64,000 nucleotides of DNA from NCBI RefSeq assembly GCF_002078175.1, contig NZ_MWFK01000003.1, forward strand, positions 1 to 64,000, given 5' to 3'. Shown here piece by piece: positions 43,770 through 51,918 of this stretch. The position numbers and the translations under genes are program-made. Positions within the stretch are counted from its first letter, which is position 1; every line of letters begins with the position of its first letter. The notes beneath the pieces were generated by a model. It saw nothing but the letters and a program-made list of their open reading frames with translations. It did no database searches and was not told the DNA's origin. Source of the DNA: Streptomyces sp. M41(2017). GTDB taxonomy: Bacteria > Actinomycetota > Actinomycetes > Streptomycetales > Streptomycetaceae.

Positions 43770-44870
43770 ATGTCCGGCTCCGCCCTGCACCTCGCCGTCG
43801 AACTCGACGGCGACGGCGCCCATCCCGCGGCCTGGCGCCGCGCCGCCCACTCCCCCGACCAACTCCTCACTCCACGCCGCCTGGCCGGCACCGCCGCCGT
43901 GGCCGAGAACGCCGGGTTCACCCTGGTCACCCTGGACGACGGCTCGCTGCCGCCCGGTGCCTCGCCGAACCCCGTGGGCCGGATCGGCGCGGTGGAGCGG
44001 GCCGCGTTCGTGGCGGCGTCCACGACCACGATCGGCATCGCACCCGTAGTCGCGGTCACCTACGCCGAACCCTTCCACGTGTCCAGCCAGCTGGCGTCTC
44101 TGGACCACATCTCCGAAGGCCGGGCGGGCTGGGTGGTGGCAGAGGAGGACCGTCCCGAGGCGGCCCGGACCTGGGGGCGGCCAAAGGTGCCCGGTCCGGA
44201 CGCGCGCGCTCGGGAATCCCGTGACGGAGTGCAGGTCGCACGCGCTCTGTGGGACTCGTGGGAGGACGATGCGGTCATCCGGTCCGTGGCCACCAGCCGC
44301 TACCTCGACCGCGAGCGGCTCCACTACATCGACTTCACCGGGGAGTCGTACGCGGTGAAAGGGCCGGCCATCGTGCCCCGCCCGCCGCAGGGGCAGGTCG
44401 TCGTCCTCGGCCGGCCGGACTCGGTTCCCGCCGCGCTGCTCGACGTCGCTCTCGTGACCGGCCGCGACCTCGCGACGGTCGGCGGCGCCGCAGCTTCCGC
44501 CGGGACCCCCCTGGTCCTCGCCGAGGTCGAGGTGGCGCTCGACACACCGGACGCCACCGGCGCGGAGCGCGTCGCCGATCTGGAGCGCCACGCGTCCTGG
44601 ACGGATCACGGACGGCTGCGACTCACCGGCTCGGCCGAACAACTGGTGCTCTTGCTGGCCGAGTTGAGCACGGTCGTCGATGGCGTGCGCCTGCATCCCC
44701 TGGTGATCGACGAGGATCTTCCCGTCCTCTCGCAACGCGTCCTGCCGGCACTCGGCGAACGGCGCCTCGTCACCCGGCGCCTGCCGGGTACGTCCCTGCG
44801 CACGACCCTGGGTCTGGAACGTCCCGCCAACCGCTTCGCCGCCGCGGCCGTCCAGGAGGAAGCCCGATGA
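43770..44870 (+). CDS. LLM-class flavin-dependent oxidoreductase
   Basis: A 366-residue bacterial-luciferase-like protein; ATG 43770 after GGAAGG. Family elements: RRLAGTAAVAENAGFTLVTL, FVAASTTTIGIAPVVAVTY and HISEGRAGWVVAEEDRPEAA. The C-terminal half is shorter and less conserved than in full monooxygenases. Its stop overlaps the start of the next gene (ATGA), so the two are translationally coupled. With the cysteine-containing leader, a role in organosulfur or sulfonate breakdown is likely. FMNH2 supply would come from a reductase not encoded here. Confidence 0.82.
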   Translation: MSGSALHLAVELDGDGAHPAAWRRAAHSPDQLLTPRRLAGTAAVAENAGFTLVTLDDGSLPPGASPNPVGRIGAVERAAFVAASTTTIGIAPVVAVTYAEPFHVSSQLASLDHISEGRAGWVVAEEDRPEAARTWGRPKVPGPDARARESRDGVQVARALWDSWEDDAVIRSVATSRYLDRERLHYIDFTGESYAVKGPAIVPRPPQGQVVVLGRPDSVPAALLDVALVTGRDLATVGGAAASAGTPLVLAEVEVALDTPDATGAERVADLERHASWTDHGRLRLTGSAEQLVLLLAELSTVVDGVRLHPLVIDEDLPVLSQRVLPALGERRLVTRRLPGTSLRTTLGLERPANRFAAAAVQEEAR

Positions 44871-46267
44871 CCCGCACCGATCCTCTCGACGTCCCCCGCC
44901 CGGACGCACAGCTCCACTTCGGGGTCTTCTTCCAGGGCGTGAACCACTGGACCATCTGGTCGGCGCCCGACAGCGGCTCCCAGATCGACCCCGCCTCCTT
45001 CCGCCGCGTGGCCCGGACCGCCGAACGGGGTCTGTTCGACGCGTTCTTCCTCGGCGAGGGGCTGCGGCTGCGTGAGGTCGACGGCCGCATCCACGACCTC
45101 GATGTGGCCGGACGGCCCGACGCGATCACCCAACTCGCCGCCCTCGCCGCCGTGACCCGGCACATCGGGCTGGTGAGCACCTCCAACTCCACCTTCAACG
45201 AACCCGCCGATCTCGCCCACCGCCTGTCCGGACTCGATCTGCTCTCCGAAGGCCGCGCCGGCTGGAACGTGGTGACCACGGACAACGCCTGGACGGGCGC
45301 CAACTTCCGGCGCGGCGGCTACCTCGACCACGCCGACCGGTACCGGCGCGCCGAGGAGTTCCTCACCGTGGCCCGCGCGCTCTGGGACGGCTGGCAGGAC
45401 GGGGCGATCGCCGGGTCCCCTGGTGCGCCCGCCTGGTCGGCGCCGTCCGCCGTGCGCCGGGTACGCCACCAGGGTGCGCAGTTCGACGTCGATCTCGCGC
45501 CGACCCTGCCGCGCAGCGTTCAGGGGCACCCCGTCATCTTCCAGGCCGGCGACTCGGGCGAGGGACGCGATTTCGCCGCTCGCAACGCCGACGTCATCTT
45601 CTCCGCCCACGGCACCGACTTCGACGACGCGCTGGCCTTCGCCGAGGACATCCGCCGCCGGCTGCGTGCCGTGGGGCGGCCCGACGACGACGTACGCATC
45701 CTGCCCGGTACGGAGATCATCATCGGTGCCACCGAAGCGGAGGCGCTGGAGAAGAAGCGCTGGATCCGACTGCAACAGGTCACTCCGGCCACGGCGTTGG
45801 GCATTGCGGGGGCGCTCTGGGGTTTCGACCTGTCCGACCGTGACGCCGACGGACCGCTTCCCGAGGAGGACCCGGTCGTCGGCGAGAACGACGGCTCCTT
45901 CGGCTCCCGGCGGATCGCCGATCCTCGGTCGGTCGTGTCGGAGTGGCGTGCCAAGGCCGAGGCTCACGGGTGGTCGCTGCGTGAGGCCGTCATCCATCTC
46001 GGGCCGCAGCGCGGCCACGTCGGCACACCGTCCGGTCTCGCCGACAGGTTCGCCCGCTTCGTCCGGAACGGCGCCGTCGACGGCTTCAACGTCACCCCGT
46101 ACCTGATCCCGGACGGCCTCGACGACATCGTCGACCTGCTCGTCCCGGAGCTCCAGGAACGCGGCGTCTACCGCACCGAGTACACCGGTACGACCCTCCG
46201 CGAGCACCTCGGCCTGCGCGAACCCCTCACGCGACGCCCGGCGAGCGAACAGCGGCAGGCAGGCTGA
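44867..46267 (+). CDS. NtaA/SnaA/DszA-family FMN-dependent monooxygenase
   Basis: A 466-residue enzyme of the NtaA/SnaA/DszA (SoxA) group. Signature stretches: FGVFFQGVNHWTIWSAPDSG, FDAFFLGEGLRLREVDGRIH, SLTSNSTF-like GLVSTSNSTFNEPADLAHRL and RAGWNVVTTDNAWTGANFRR with YLDHADRYRRAEEFL. These use reduced FMN and O2 to oxygenate sulfones, nitrilotriacetate or related compounds. Overlaps the upstream gene by four bases. The leader peptide argues for a sulfur compound as substrate. Confidence 0.88.
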   Translation: MTRTDPLDVPRPDAQLHFGVFFQGVNHWTIWSAPDSGSQIDPASFRRVARTAERGLFDAFFLGEGLRLREVDGRIHDLDVAGRPDAITQLAALAAVTRHIGLVSTSNSTFNEPADLAHRLSGLDLLSEGRAGWNVVTTDNAWTGANFRRGGYLDHADRYRRAEEFLTVARALWDGWQDGAIAGSPGAPAWSAPSAVRRVRHQGAQFDVDLAPTLPRSVQGHPVIFQAGDSGEGRDFAARNADVIFSAHGTDFDDALAFAEDIRRRLRAVGRPDDDVRILPGTEIIIGATEAEALEKKRWIRLQQVTPATALGIAGALWGFDLSDRDADGPLPEEDPVVGENDGSFGSRRIADPRSVVSEWRAKAEAHGWSLREAVIHLGPQRGHVGTPSGLADRFARFVRNGAVDGFNVTPYLIPDGLDDIVDLLVPELQERGVYRTEYTGTTLREHLGLREPLTRRPASEQRQAG

Positions 46268-46812
46268 CCATCGGGTAAGTGAGCAGGGGCTCCCGACGTC
46301 GAGTCGGTGAGCTCCTGCTTTCCCTGTCCGCCCGCGGCGGTGGGGAACCGCGGGCAGACCCATTCCTCCGACGCGGGTCGTCAGGGGTCGGCGGGTTCGT
46401 CGTCGCCCCCTCCCGACGGGCGGACGACGTCGGAGGACGCTCGTGGCATCCGTGGGCCCTGCTCACACCCGATCACGAGGGCTCGAGGTCACTTCGACGA
46501 GCACGACAAGCGGGATTTCGCCCTCCCGAAGGCCTGGCAGCTGGGGTTGACCGCCCGCTCGTGCGGGGCGGTCGGGGACAGCCGTTCCGACCTGCCGCTG
46601 TGTGCGTCGGTCGCCGTGAGCGTGGCGTTCAACGCGTCGGCAGGAGCACGGGCGGCGGCGACCATCGCGGTGGACGGCGGCGACCTGCACGGCGTCGTCC
46701 CCGCCCTGGCCCCGACGCGCCTGCCTGCGCCGTGGACGAGAAGCCACTCAAGGGCCGCAGCCGGGGACGCAGCCGGCCCCGATGCCCGAGACCGGAACAG
46801 CCCGCTGTGCTG
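46268..46812. other. Gap with a possible ISAs1-type transposase scrap
   Basis: Frames at 46670-46790 read DGGDLHGVVPALAPTRLP then CAVDEKPLKGRSRG, resembling the LDADAL-...-AVDGKTLRGS junction of ISAs1-family transposases, but only over about 30 residues in two frames. The remainder shows no gene on either strand. Confidence 0.3.
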
Positions 46813-47631
46813 TCAGGCCTTGCGAGCCATCCCCGCGGCGATGAGCTGTTCCCAGACGGTGAGCTCTCTTTCGCCGCTGTCGTTCCACGCCTTGCCTGCG
46901 GTTTGCGGGCGCCACAAGGAGGCGGGGACGACTCCGGGGTCGAGGATCTCCAGACCGTCCAGCAGGTGCGCGATCTGCGCGTCGGTGCGCCAGCGGCCGC
47001 GGCCGAACGTCTTCTGGAGCACCTTCTCCGCCTCGGCCGTCTCCGGGTTGTCTCCGGAACGGAAGTGGCTGACGAAGAAGAGGCTTCCCGAGGGCACGCG
47101 GTCCCGCCAGTACCGAACGATCCCAGCAGGGTCTTCCTCGTCGTTGACGTGGTGGAGGACAGCGCTGAACATGACGGCCACAGGGCGTTCGAAGTCGATC
47201 AGCGCCCGGGTCTCGGGATGGTCGTAGACGGCTTCGGGGTCGCGCACGTCAGCCTCGATGACCCTGGTCCGGTCGTTCTCCTCCAACAGGGCACGCCCGT
47301 GGACGAGCACCTGAGGATCTATGTCGACGTACACGACGCGGGATTCCGGAACGTACAGTTGCGCCACCTGGTGAACATTGTCGGCGGTCGGCAGGCCACT
47401 GCCCAGGTCGATGAACTGGGTGATGTCCGTGGTCGTCGCGATCTCCCCGACCGCCCGGGTCAGGGCCGCACGATTGGCGAAGGCGATCGCCACCGATCCG
47501 GGGAGGTCGCGTTTGAAGACATCGCCGATCTCCCGGTCCACGGCATAGTTGTCCTTGCCACCCAGCAGGTAGTCGTACACCCGCGCGATGCTGGGCTTGG
47601 TGGAATCGATCGAAGTGCCTTCGCTCGTCAT
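46813..47631 (-). CDS. DUF574 SAM-dependent methyltransferase
   Basis: A 272-residue protein; GGGAGG lies eight bases before ATG 47631, better than the in-frame ATG at 47640. It opens SIDSTKPSIARVYDYLLGGK, the hallmark of the DUF574 group, followed by FIDLGSGLPTADNVHQVAQL (SAM-binding loop), VVYVDIDPQVLVHGRALLEE and ADVRDPEAVY. Streptomyces carry many paralogues, often near conservons or regulators; the methyl acceptor is unknown. Confidence 0.88.
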   Translation of the reverse strand: MTSEGTSIDSTKPSIARVYDYLLGGKDNYAVDREIGDVFKRDLPGSVAIAFANRAALTRAVGEIATTTDITQFIDLGSGLPTADNVHQVAQLYVPESRVVYVDIDPQVLVHGRALLEENDRTRVIEADVRDPEAVYDHPETRALIDFERPVAVMFSAVLHHVNDEEDPAGIVRYWRDRVPSGSLFFVSHFRSGDNPETAEAEKVLQKTFGRGRWRTDAQIAHLLDGLEILDPGVVPASLWRPQTAGKAWNDSGERELTVWEQLIAAGMARKA

Positions 47632-47814
47632 GGTGGACATCCTCCCTTGTGAAGGAACCCGCTGCCCAGACTTTTGGACCATCAAACGGACGGCGCAGCA
47701 TGGAGAGTTGACCTCTTGGTGGGCCACCTCGCCCCGCAGGACGACACCCGGCTCCTGGCTGACTCGTCCGGGACCGTACGGACCGCGATGTCTCCGCAGC
47801 ACGCGAGCGGAAGG

Positions 47815-48555
47815 TCAGAGCACGACGCGGTAGTGGGTGGTGAGGCGCCGGTCGTCGTCCAGGATGTGGAACGCGAGGCCGGGCGGCTGGTCACGGTCCG
47901 CGGCCTGGTCGCCCTCCCAGGGCAGGCGCAGAGTCCAGGTGATGGCCGGTCCGACAATGAGCGGACGTGCCGCGAAGGTCGAGGCCGCCGCGGTGTGGGC
48001 GTGGCCCGTGAGGACCGCCACGACCCGCGGATGTGCGTGGAGCAAGTCCGCCAGACGGTCGGCCTCTTGGAGCATGCAGGAGTCGGGCAGCGGGTGGTGG
48101 AGTTCGACCGGCGGCTGATGGAAGGCGATGAGCGCCGGGGTGTCCTGCGGCAGAGCGGTGAGCGTGGTGTCGATCCAGGCGAGGGTCTGGGCGTCGAGGC
48201 GTCCCTCGTCGCGGCCCGGGATGGTGGAGTCGCACATCAGGACGGCGGTGCCGCCGATGTGGTGGACCTGATTGATCGGACCCTGGTCGGGCACCTCTCC
48301 GAGCAGGCCCTTGCGGTAGGCCGGTCGCGCGTCGTGGTTACCGGGACACGTGAGCACGGGGAAGGGGCCGGTCAGGAGCTGAGCGGCTTCCTCGTACTCG
48401 GCCTCCTCGCCGTGATCGGCGATGTCCCCGGTGACCAGCAGCGCGTCAACCGGGCGGGGCAGCGCGCGCAGGTAGTCCATGACGCGAGTGGCACGTCGAG
48501 TCGCCCTCTCGCTGCCGTCCAGGTGCAGGTCGCTGATGTGCGCGAGCAGCGTCAT
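47815..48555 (-). CDS. CpdA-like metallophosphoesterase
   Basis: A 246-residue calcineurin-type phosphoesterase from ATG 48555. Metal-binding motifs in order: ISDLHLDGS (D-x-H), VDALLVTGDIADHG (GD), LTCPGNHDARPAYR (GNHD) and VVAVLTGHAHTAAAS (GHAH). This is the class III cyclic-nucleotide phosphodiesterase / 3',5'-cAMP phosphodiesterase pattern. Divergent from the second CGNR regulator with a perfect inverted repeat between starts, so probably under its control. Confidence 0.88.
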   Translation of the reverse strand: MTLLAHISDLHLDGSERATRRATRVMDYLRALPRPVDALLVTGDIADHGEEAEYEEAAQLLTGPFPVLTCPGNHDARPAYRKGLLGEVPDQGPINQVHHIGGTAVLMCDSTIPGRDEGRLDAQTLAWIDTTLTALPQDTPALIAFHQPPVELHHPLPDSCMLQEADRLADLLHAHPRVVAVLTGHAHTAAASTFAARPLIVGPAITWTLRLPWEGDQAADRDQPPGLAFHILDDDRRLTTHYRVVL

Positions 48556-48625
48556 GCGCGGTCTCCCCCAGTGGCGGCCCAGCCGCCGTCCCGTGCCGGT
48601 TCGGCGTCTCCGCCCGCTCCGACCT

Positions 48626-48653
48626 CTAACGGAAGTTTTCAGTTTTCCGTTAG
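48626..48653. promoter_or_regulatory. Inverted-repeat operator, CGNR gene 2
   Basis: CTAACGGAA and TTCCGTTAG form a perfect 9-bp inverted repeat with a ten-base AT-rich spacer, in the gap between the metallophosphoesterase and CGNR genes. The CTAACGG core recurs in the repeats before the other CGNR gene (38875-38949). Confidence 0.7.
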
Positions 48654-48723
48654 GACCATAGAGTGTGCCTCGGGACACGTTCAAGTGGTTGACCACCTGG
48701 CACCGGCGGGGAAGGGCTGTCTC

Positions 48724-49371
48724 GTGGAGCGTTGGCTGGCACTGGAACTGGCGAGTACGGTCCGCCACGACGGAGACGGCGGCATCGTCGACGACCTCGC
48801 CACGGTCCGAGGAACGACGCGCTGGATCCAGGAACAGGGTCATCTACTGGCCGGCCACATCGCGGTAGGGCACCTCACGGCCGATGAAGACCTCAGGCTG
48901 GGAATCGTCGAGCTGCGGCAGGCAGTCCGGGCCCTGTTCGCCCGCGTGGTGAGCCCCGCTCCCCCCAGCCCGGCGGACGCGCACCGTCTGATGAGTCCCG
49001 ACCGGGCAAGGGCCCACCTCAACGCGGTTGCCGCGCGAGAACCGGTCGCCCCGCAGCTGGAGTGGCCGGACGACGGAGCGCCTGGCGCCCGGGTGGTGTC
49101 GGCGGAGACCGATCCGCGCGTTCAGCTTGGCGCGGCCCTGGCCCGAGCCGCCATCGACTTTCTCACCGGCCCGCAGCGCGCCCAGTTGCGCTCCTGCACA
49201 GCGCCCCGCTGCGTGCGCTATTTCGTCAAGAGCCACGGACGGCAGGAGTGGTGCAAGCCGTCCTGCGGAAACCGCGCTCGCGCGGCTCGCCACTACAGGC
49301 GCCAGCGCACGGCGGCCGATGACGGTTCCACGGCTCCCACTGCCACATCTGCCGGACCGAACTCTGATTGA
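48724..49371 (+). CDS. CGNR zinc-finger regulator (ABATE domain), copy 2
   Basis: About 215 residues from GTG 48724; earlier in-frame GTG codons exist but this one follows GGGGAAGGG. The N-terminus (LALELASTVRHDGDGGIVDD) is the ABATE domain; the C-terminus has CTAPRC-x16-CKPSCGNRARAARHY, with the CGNR tetrad. Same family as the protein encoded at 38969 but clearly diverged. Likely regulates the divergent metallophosphoesterase and itself through the inverted repeat. Confidence 0.85.
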   Translation: MERWLALELASTVRHDGDGGIVDDLATVRGTTRWIQEQGHLLAGHIAVGHLTADEDLRLGIVELRQAVRALFARVVSPAPPSPADAHRLMSPDRARAHLNAVAAREPVAPQLEWPDDGAPGARVVSAETDPRVQLGAALARAAIDFLTGPQRAQLRSCTAPRCVRYFVKSHGRQEWCKPSCGNRARAARHYRRQRTAADDGSTAPTATSAGPNSD

Positions 49372-49471
49372 CGCGGTCGGCGTCGATCCGCAGTCCCTCG
49401 CTTCCGGTTGCCGGGCCGTCGGTTCGCGGCGAATCAGCAGTAGTCGCCGCGTCCTCCCGGCGCGGAGGAGG

Positions 49472-50686
49472 TCACGACCCCGTCCCCGTGTCGTCCTGCA
49501 GATGCAGTGAGCGCAGCGCCGCTTCGAGTGCGAAGCGGTGGTCCGGGTCGGTGAGGCGGTCGCCGAGGCGTGCGTCGAGGCCGCGCAGACGGTAGCGGAC
49601 CGTCTGCGCGTGGACCCCGAGCATGTCGCCGACCTGTTCGGCCGGCGCGCGGGTGGAGATGTGCACCCGGAGCGTCTCCACCAGCCGTTCACGTCGGCTG
49701 GCCGGCAGGCCTGCCAGGGGCGCCAGTTCGCGGGCGGCGACCTGGCGTACCAGGGGCGGGTCGGACAGGAGCCACAGGGTGGTGAGGTGGTCCTCGCAGC
49801 GGACGACGGGGGCGTCGGGGACGATCCCGTCGTCGATGAGCTGGAGGACGCGCCGGGACCAGCGCAGCGAGTCGGCCGCCTGCGCCGTCGGCAGCGTCAG
49901 ACCGATGACGGCGCGGGTGCCGTCGAGTGCCCGGCCGAGCATGCTCTGGCGTTCGGGGGTCAGCGGCCCCGGGACCAGGAGGTGGGGGTGGGGAGCGTCG
50001 AGTTCGGTGAGCACGTCGTCGGCGAGGCCGGCCTCGATGCCGTCGGGCACGGGTGAGCGGAGGGCGACCAGGGTGCACTCGGCCGGCAGGGGCCAGGCGG
50101 CGGCCTCACAGAGATCCGTGATCGTCGGCTGCGGCAGTGGAGGTGCGCCCAGTATCAGGTGCAGCAACTGCCTGCGCAGCATGGCGACTTCGGAGGTGCC
50201 GCGGGCCTGCACCTCGCTGTAGCCCTCGCGGGAGACCTCGGCCAGCTCCTCCACGTAGGCGAACAGGGCGTCGGCGAAGGCGAGGATGAGGGTGGGCGAG
50301 AGGCTGTACTGACGGCCCACGGACTGCGCGCGCCGCAGGGCGATGCGGGCGCCCAGCCGGTAGGCACCCTGGAGGGACTCCAGGTCGCGCCCCTCGTACG
50401 CCTCCACGCGACCGAACCGGCGCAGCAGCGTGTCGCGGAGCGTGGAGGGCTTGTCGGGCTCGGCGACGCGGTCGACGAAGGCGGTGATGGCCTGTTCGAC
50501 GCCCTGCCGGATGGTGTCCGCGTCCGGTCCGTCGAGGAGGCGGCCGTATACGGGATAGGCGCGGGTGACCTCGGCACGGATCTCCTTGACGAGACTCGGT
50601 AACTCCGGTCTCATCAAGGCGGCGAACCCGATGGGCAGTGGATCGAGCGGCTCACCGACTTCCGGTGTACGCGCGGGTGAAGGCAT
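49472..50686 (-). CDS. PucR/CdaR-type helix-turn-helix regulator
   Basis: A 404-residue protein from ATG 50686. The body has the helical sensory and GGDEF-like regions of the PucR group (RFGRVEAYEGRDLESLQGAY, SLSPTLILAFADALFAYVEE), and the end holds the PucR C-terminal helix-turn-helix: ETLRVHISTRAPAEQVGDML then GVHAQTVRYRLRGLDARLGD. Regulators of this group often sit beside lipid or mce-type loci in actinobacteria. Same strand as the three exported-protein genes that precede it, 222 bases away, so a regulatory link is possible. Confidence 0.85.
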   Translation of the reverse strand: MPSPARTPEVGEPLDPLPIGFAALMRPELPSLVKEIRAEVTRAYPVYGRLLDGPDADTIRQGVEQAITAFVDRVAEPDKPSTLRDTLLRRFGRVEAYEGRDLESLQGAYRLGARIALRRAQSVGRQYSLSPTLILAFADALFAYVEELAEVSREGYSEVQARGTSEVAMLRRQLLHLILGAPPLPQPTITDLCEAAAWPLPAECTLVALRSPVPDGIEAGLADDVLTELDAPHPHLLVPGPLTPERQSMLGRALDGTRAVIGLTLPTAQAADSLRWSRRVLQLIDDGIVPDAPVVRCEDHLTTLWLLSDPPLVRQVAARELAPLAGLPASRRERLVETLRVHISTRAPAEQVGDMLGVHAQTVRYRLRGLDARLGDRLTDPDHRFALEAALRSLHLQDDTGTGS

Positions 50687-50908
50687 CCGTGATCCCTCGC
50701 TCTTCTTGTGCCCAGGGGAGGTCGCCGGCACGGACACCGAGGTGCCGAACGAGCGGGCTCGGCGTCCGGGCCGGACGTCGGACGCATGACGTCCTTGGCA
50801 CCTGAAAGTAATTCAACTTCTCCAGCGCGTACACACTTTGGGCACAGATAGGTCTGCCGAGGCGACTGTGCGTTGCCGGGGTGGCTGAGAACAGTCGCCT
50901 CGCAGACC

Positions 50909-51859
50909 CTACTTGACGGCGCTGTGCCAGTTCTTGGAGAGCTCCTTGCCCGCGTCCGGTGCGGCGGTTCCCGGGGCGCCGAGTCCGGCGAGGGACGTGG
51001 AGGCGCTGTTGAGCGTCAGGCTGTTGTTGCCCGCGGCGGAGGGCAGGCCCGTCTTCAGGTTCACGGCGGCGTCGATCAGACCGAACAGGCCAAGTCCGCA
51101 GCCGCTGGCGCCCGGAACCGCGAAGGTGCTGTCCTTCTGTGTGGCACCCGTGAGGTTGACGCGGCTCATGGTGCCCTCGTCGTTCAGGTTGCCGGCTCCG
51201 TCGAAGAAGGTGAGTCCGAAGTCGGGGTAGTTGACGTTGCTCGGGCGGAGCACCACCGGCTTGGACGCGGACCCGATGTAGCACTTGCTGCCCAGGAGGG
51301 GGTTCTCCAGGTGGATGCGGACGGGGATGGAGACGATGGGCAGGTCGGTCAGGGCGCCGGCGCTCTGGTCGAAGTTCGAGGGGGTGCCGACGGATTCCAC
51401 GGTTGCCGTGATCTTGTTGAGGCTCGCGTTGGTGATCTGGTTGCAGATCGCGGTGACCGCGGGCACGTTGCTCGGGCACATCAGGCCGATGAGGCCGCCC
51501 GGCACGGTGGCGGAGTCGGCGATGAGGGCGCCTCCGGCCGGGGCCACCACGGTGCTGCTGCCGTCGGAGTTCTGGATGACGCCTATCTGCAGGTCGGTGC
51601 GGCCCGTGGTCACCGTGGTGTTGCCCAGTTTGATCGAACCGCTGGCGGAGGAGGACGCCACGCACTGCGGGGTCCGCTCCAGGCCGTCGGCGGCGACCAT
51701 GGCCGGGGCGTCGACAGGACACCTGGTGAACGGGGCCCACTCACCGTTCAGCTGTGCGGTGGCCGCGGTGGCCGTGCCCATCGAGGCGAAGGCGCCGACA
51801 GCGGTGGTCAGTGCGGTGGCGACGGTGGCGGATCTGGCCGAAAAGCGCAGGCGGGTCAT
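50909..51859 (-). CDS. Exported protein of the mce-linked trio (316 aa)
   Basis: A 316-residue protein with a Sec signal peptide (ATVATALTTAVGAFASMGTA, cleavage near ATAAT). The mature part is Ser/Thr/Asn/Ala-rich and probably beta-structured, with FTRCPVDAPAMVAADGLERT near the new N-terminus and several Cys (CPVD, CVAS, CPSN, CNQI, CYIG, CGLG). No enzyme motif. Third gene of a divergent group beside the mce operon; likely an envelope or lipid-handling protein, by context only. Confidence 0.75.
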   Translation of the reverse strand: MTRLRFSARSATVATALTTAVGAFASMGTATAATAQLNGEWAPFTRCPVDAPAMVAADGLERTPQCVASSSASGSIKLGNTTVTTGRTDLQIGVIQNSDGSSTVVAPAGGALIADSATVPGGLIGLMCPSNVPAVTAICNQITNASLNKITATVESVGTPSNFDQSAGALTDLPIVSIPVRIHLENPLLGSKCYIGSASKPVVLRPSNVNYPDFGLTFFDGAGNLNDEGTMSRVNLTGATQKDSTFAVPGASGCGLGLFGLIDAAVNLKTGLPSAAGNNSLTLNSASTSLAGLGAPGTAAPDAGKELSKNWHSAVK

Positions 51860-51918
51860 GAGGTGCCTTTCGTGACGGAAGGGGAGGTGCGGCGGCTGTC
51901 GAGCGGTTCGGGTGCGTT

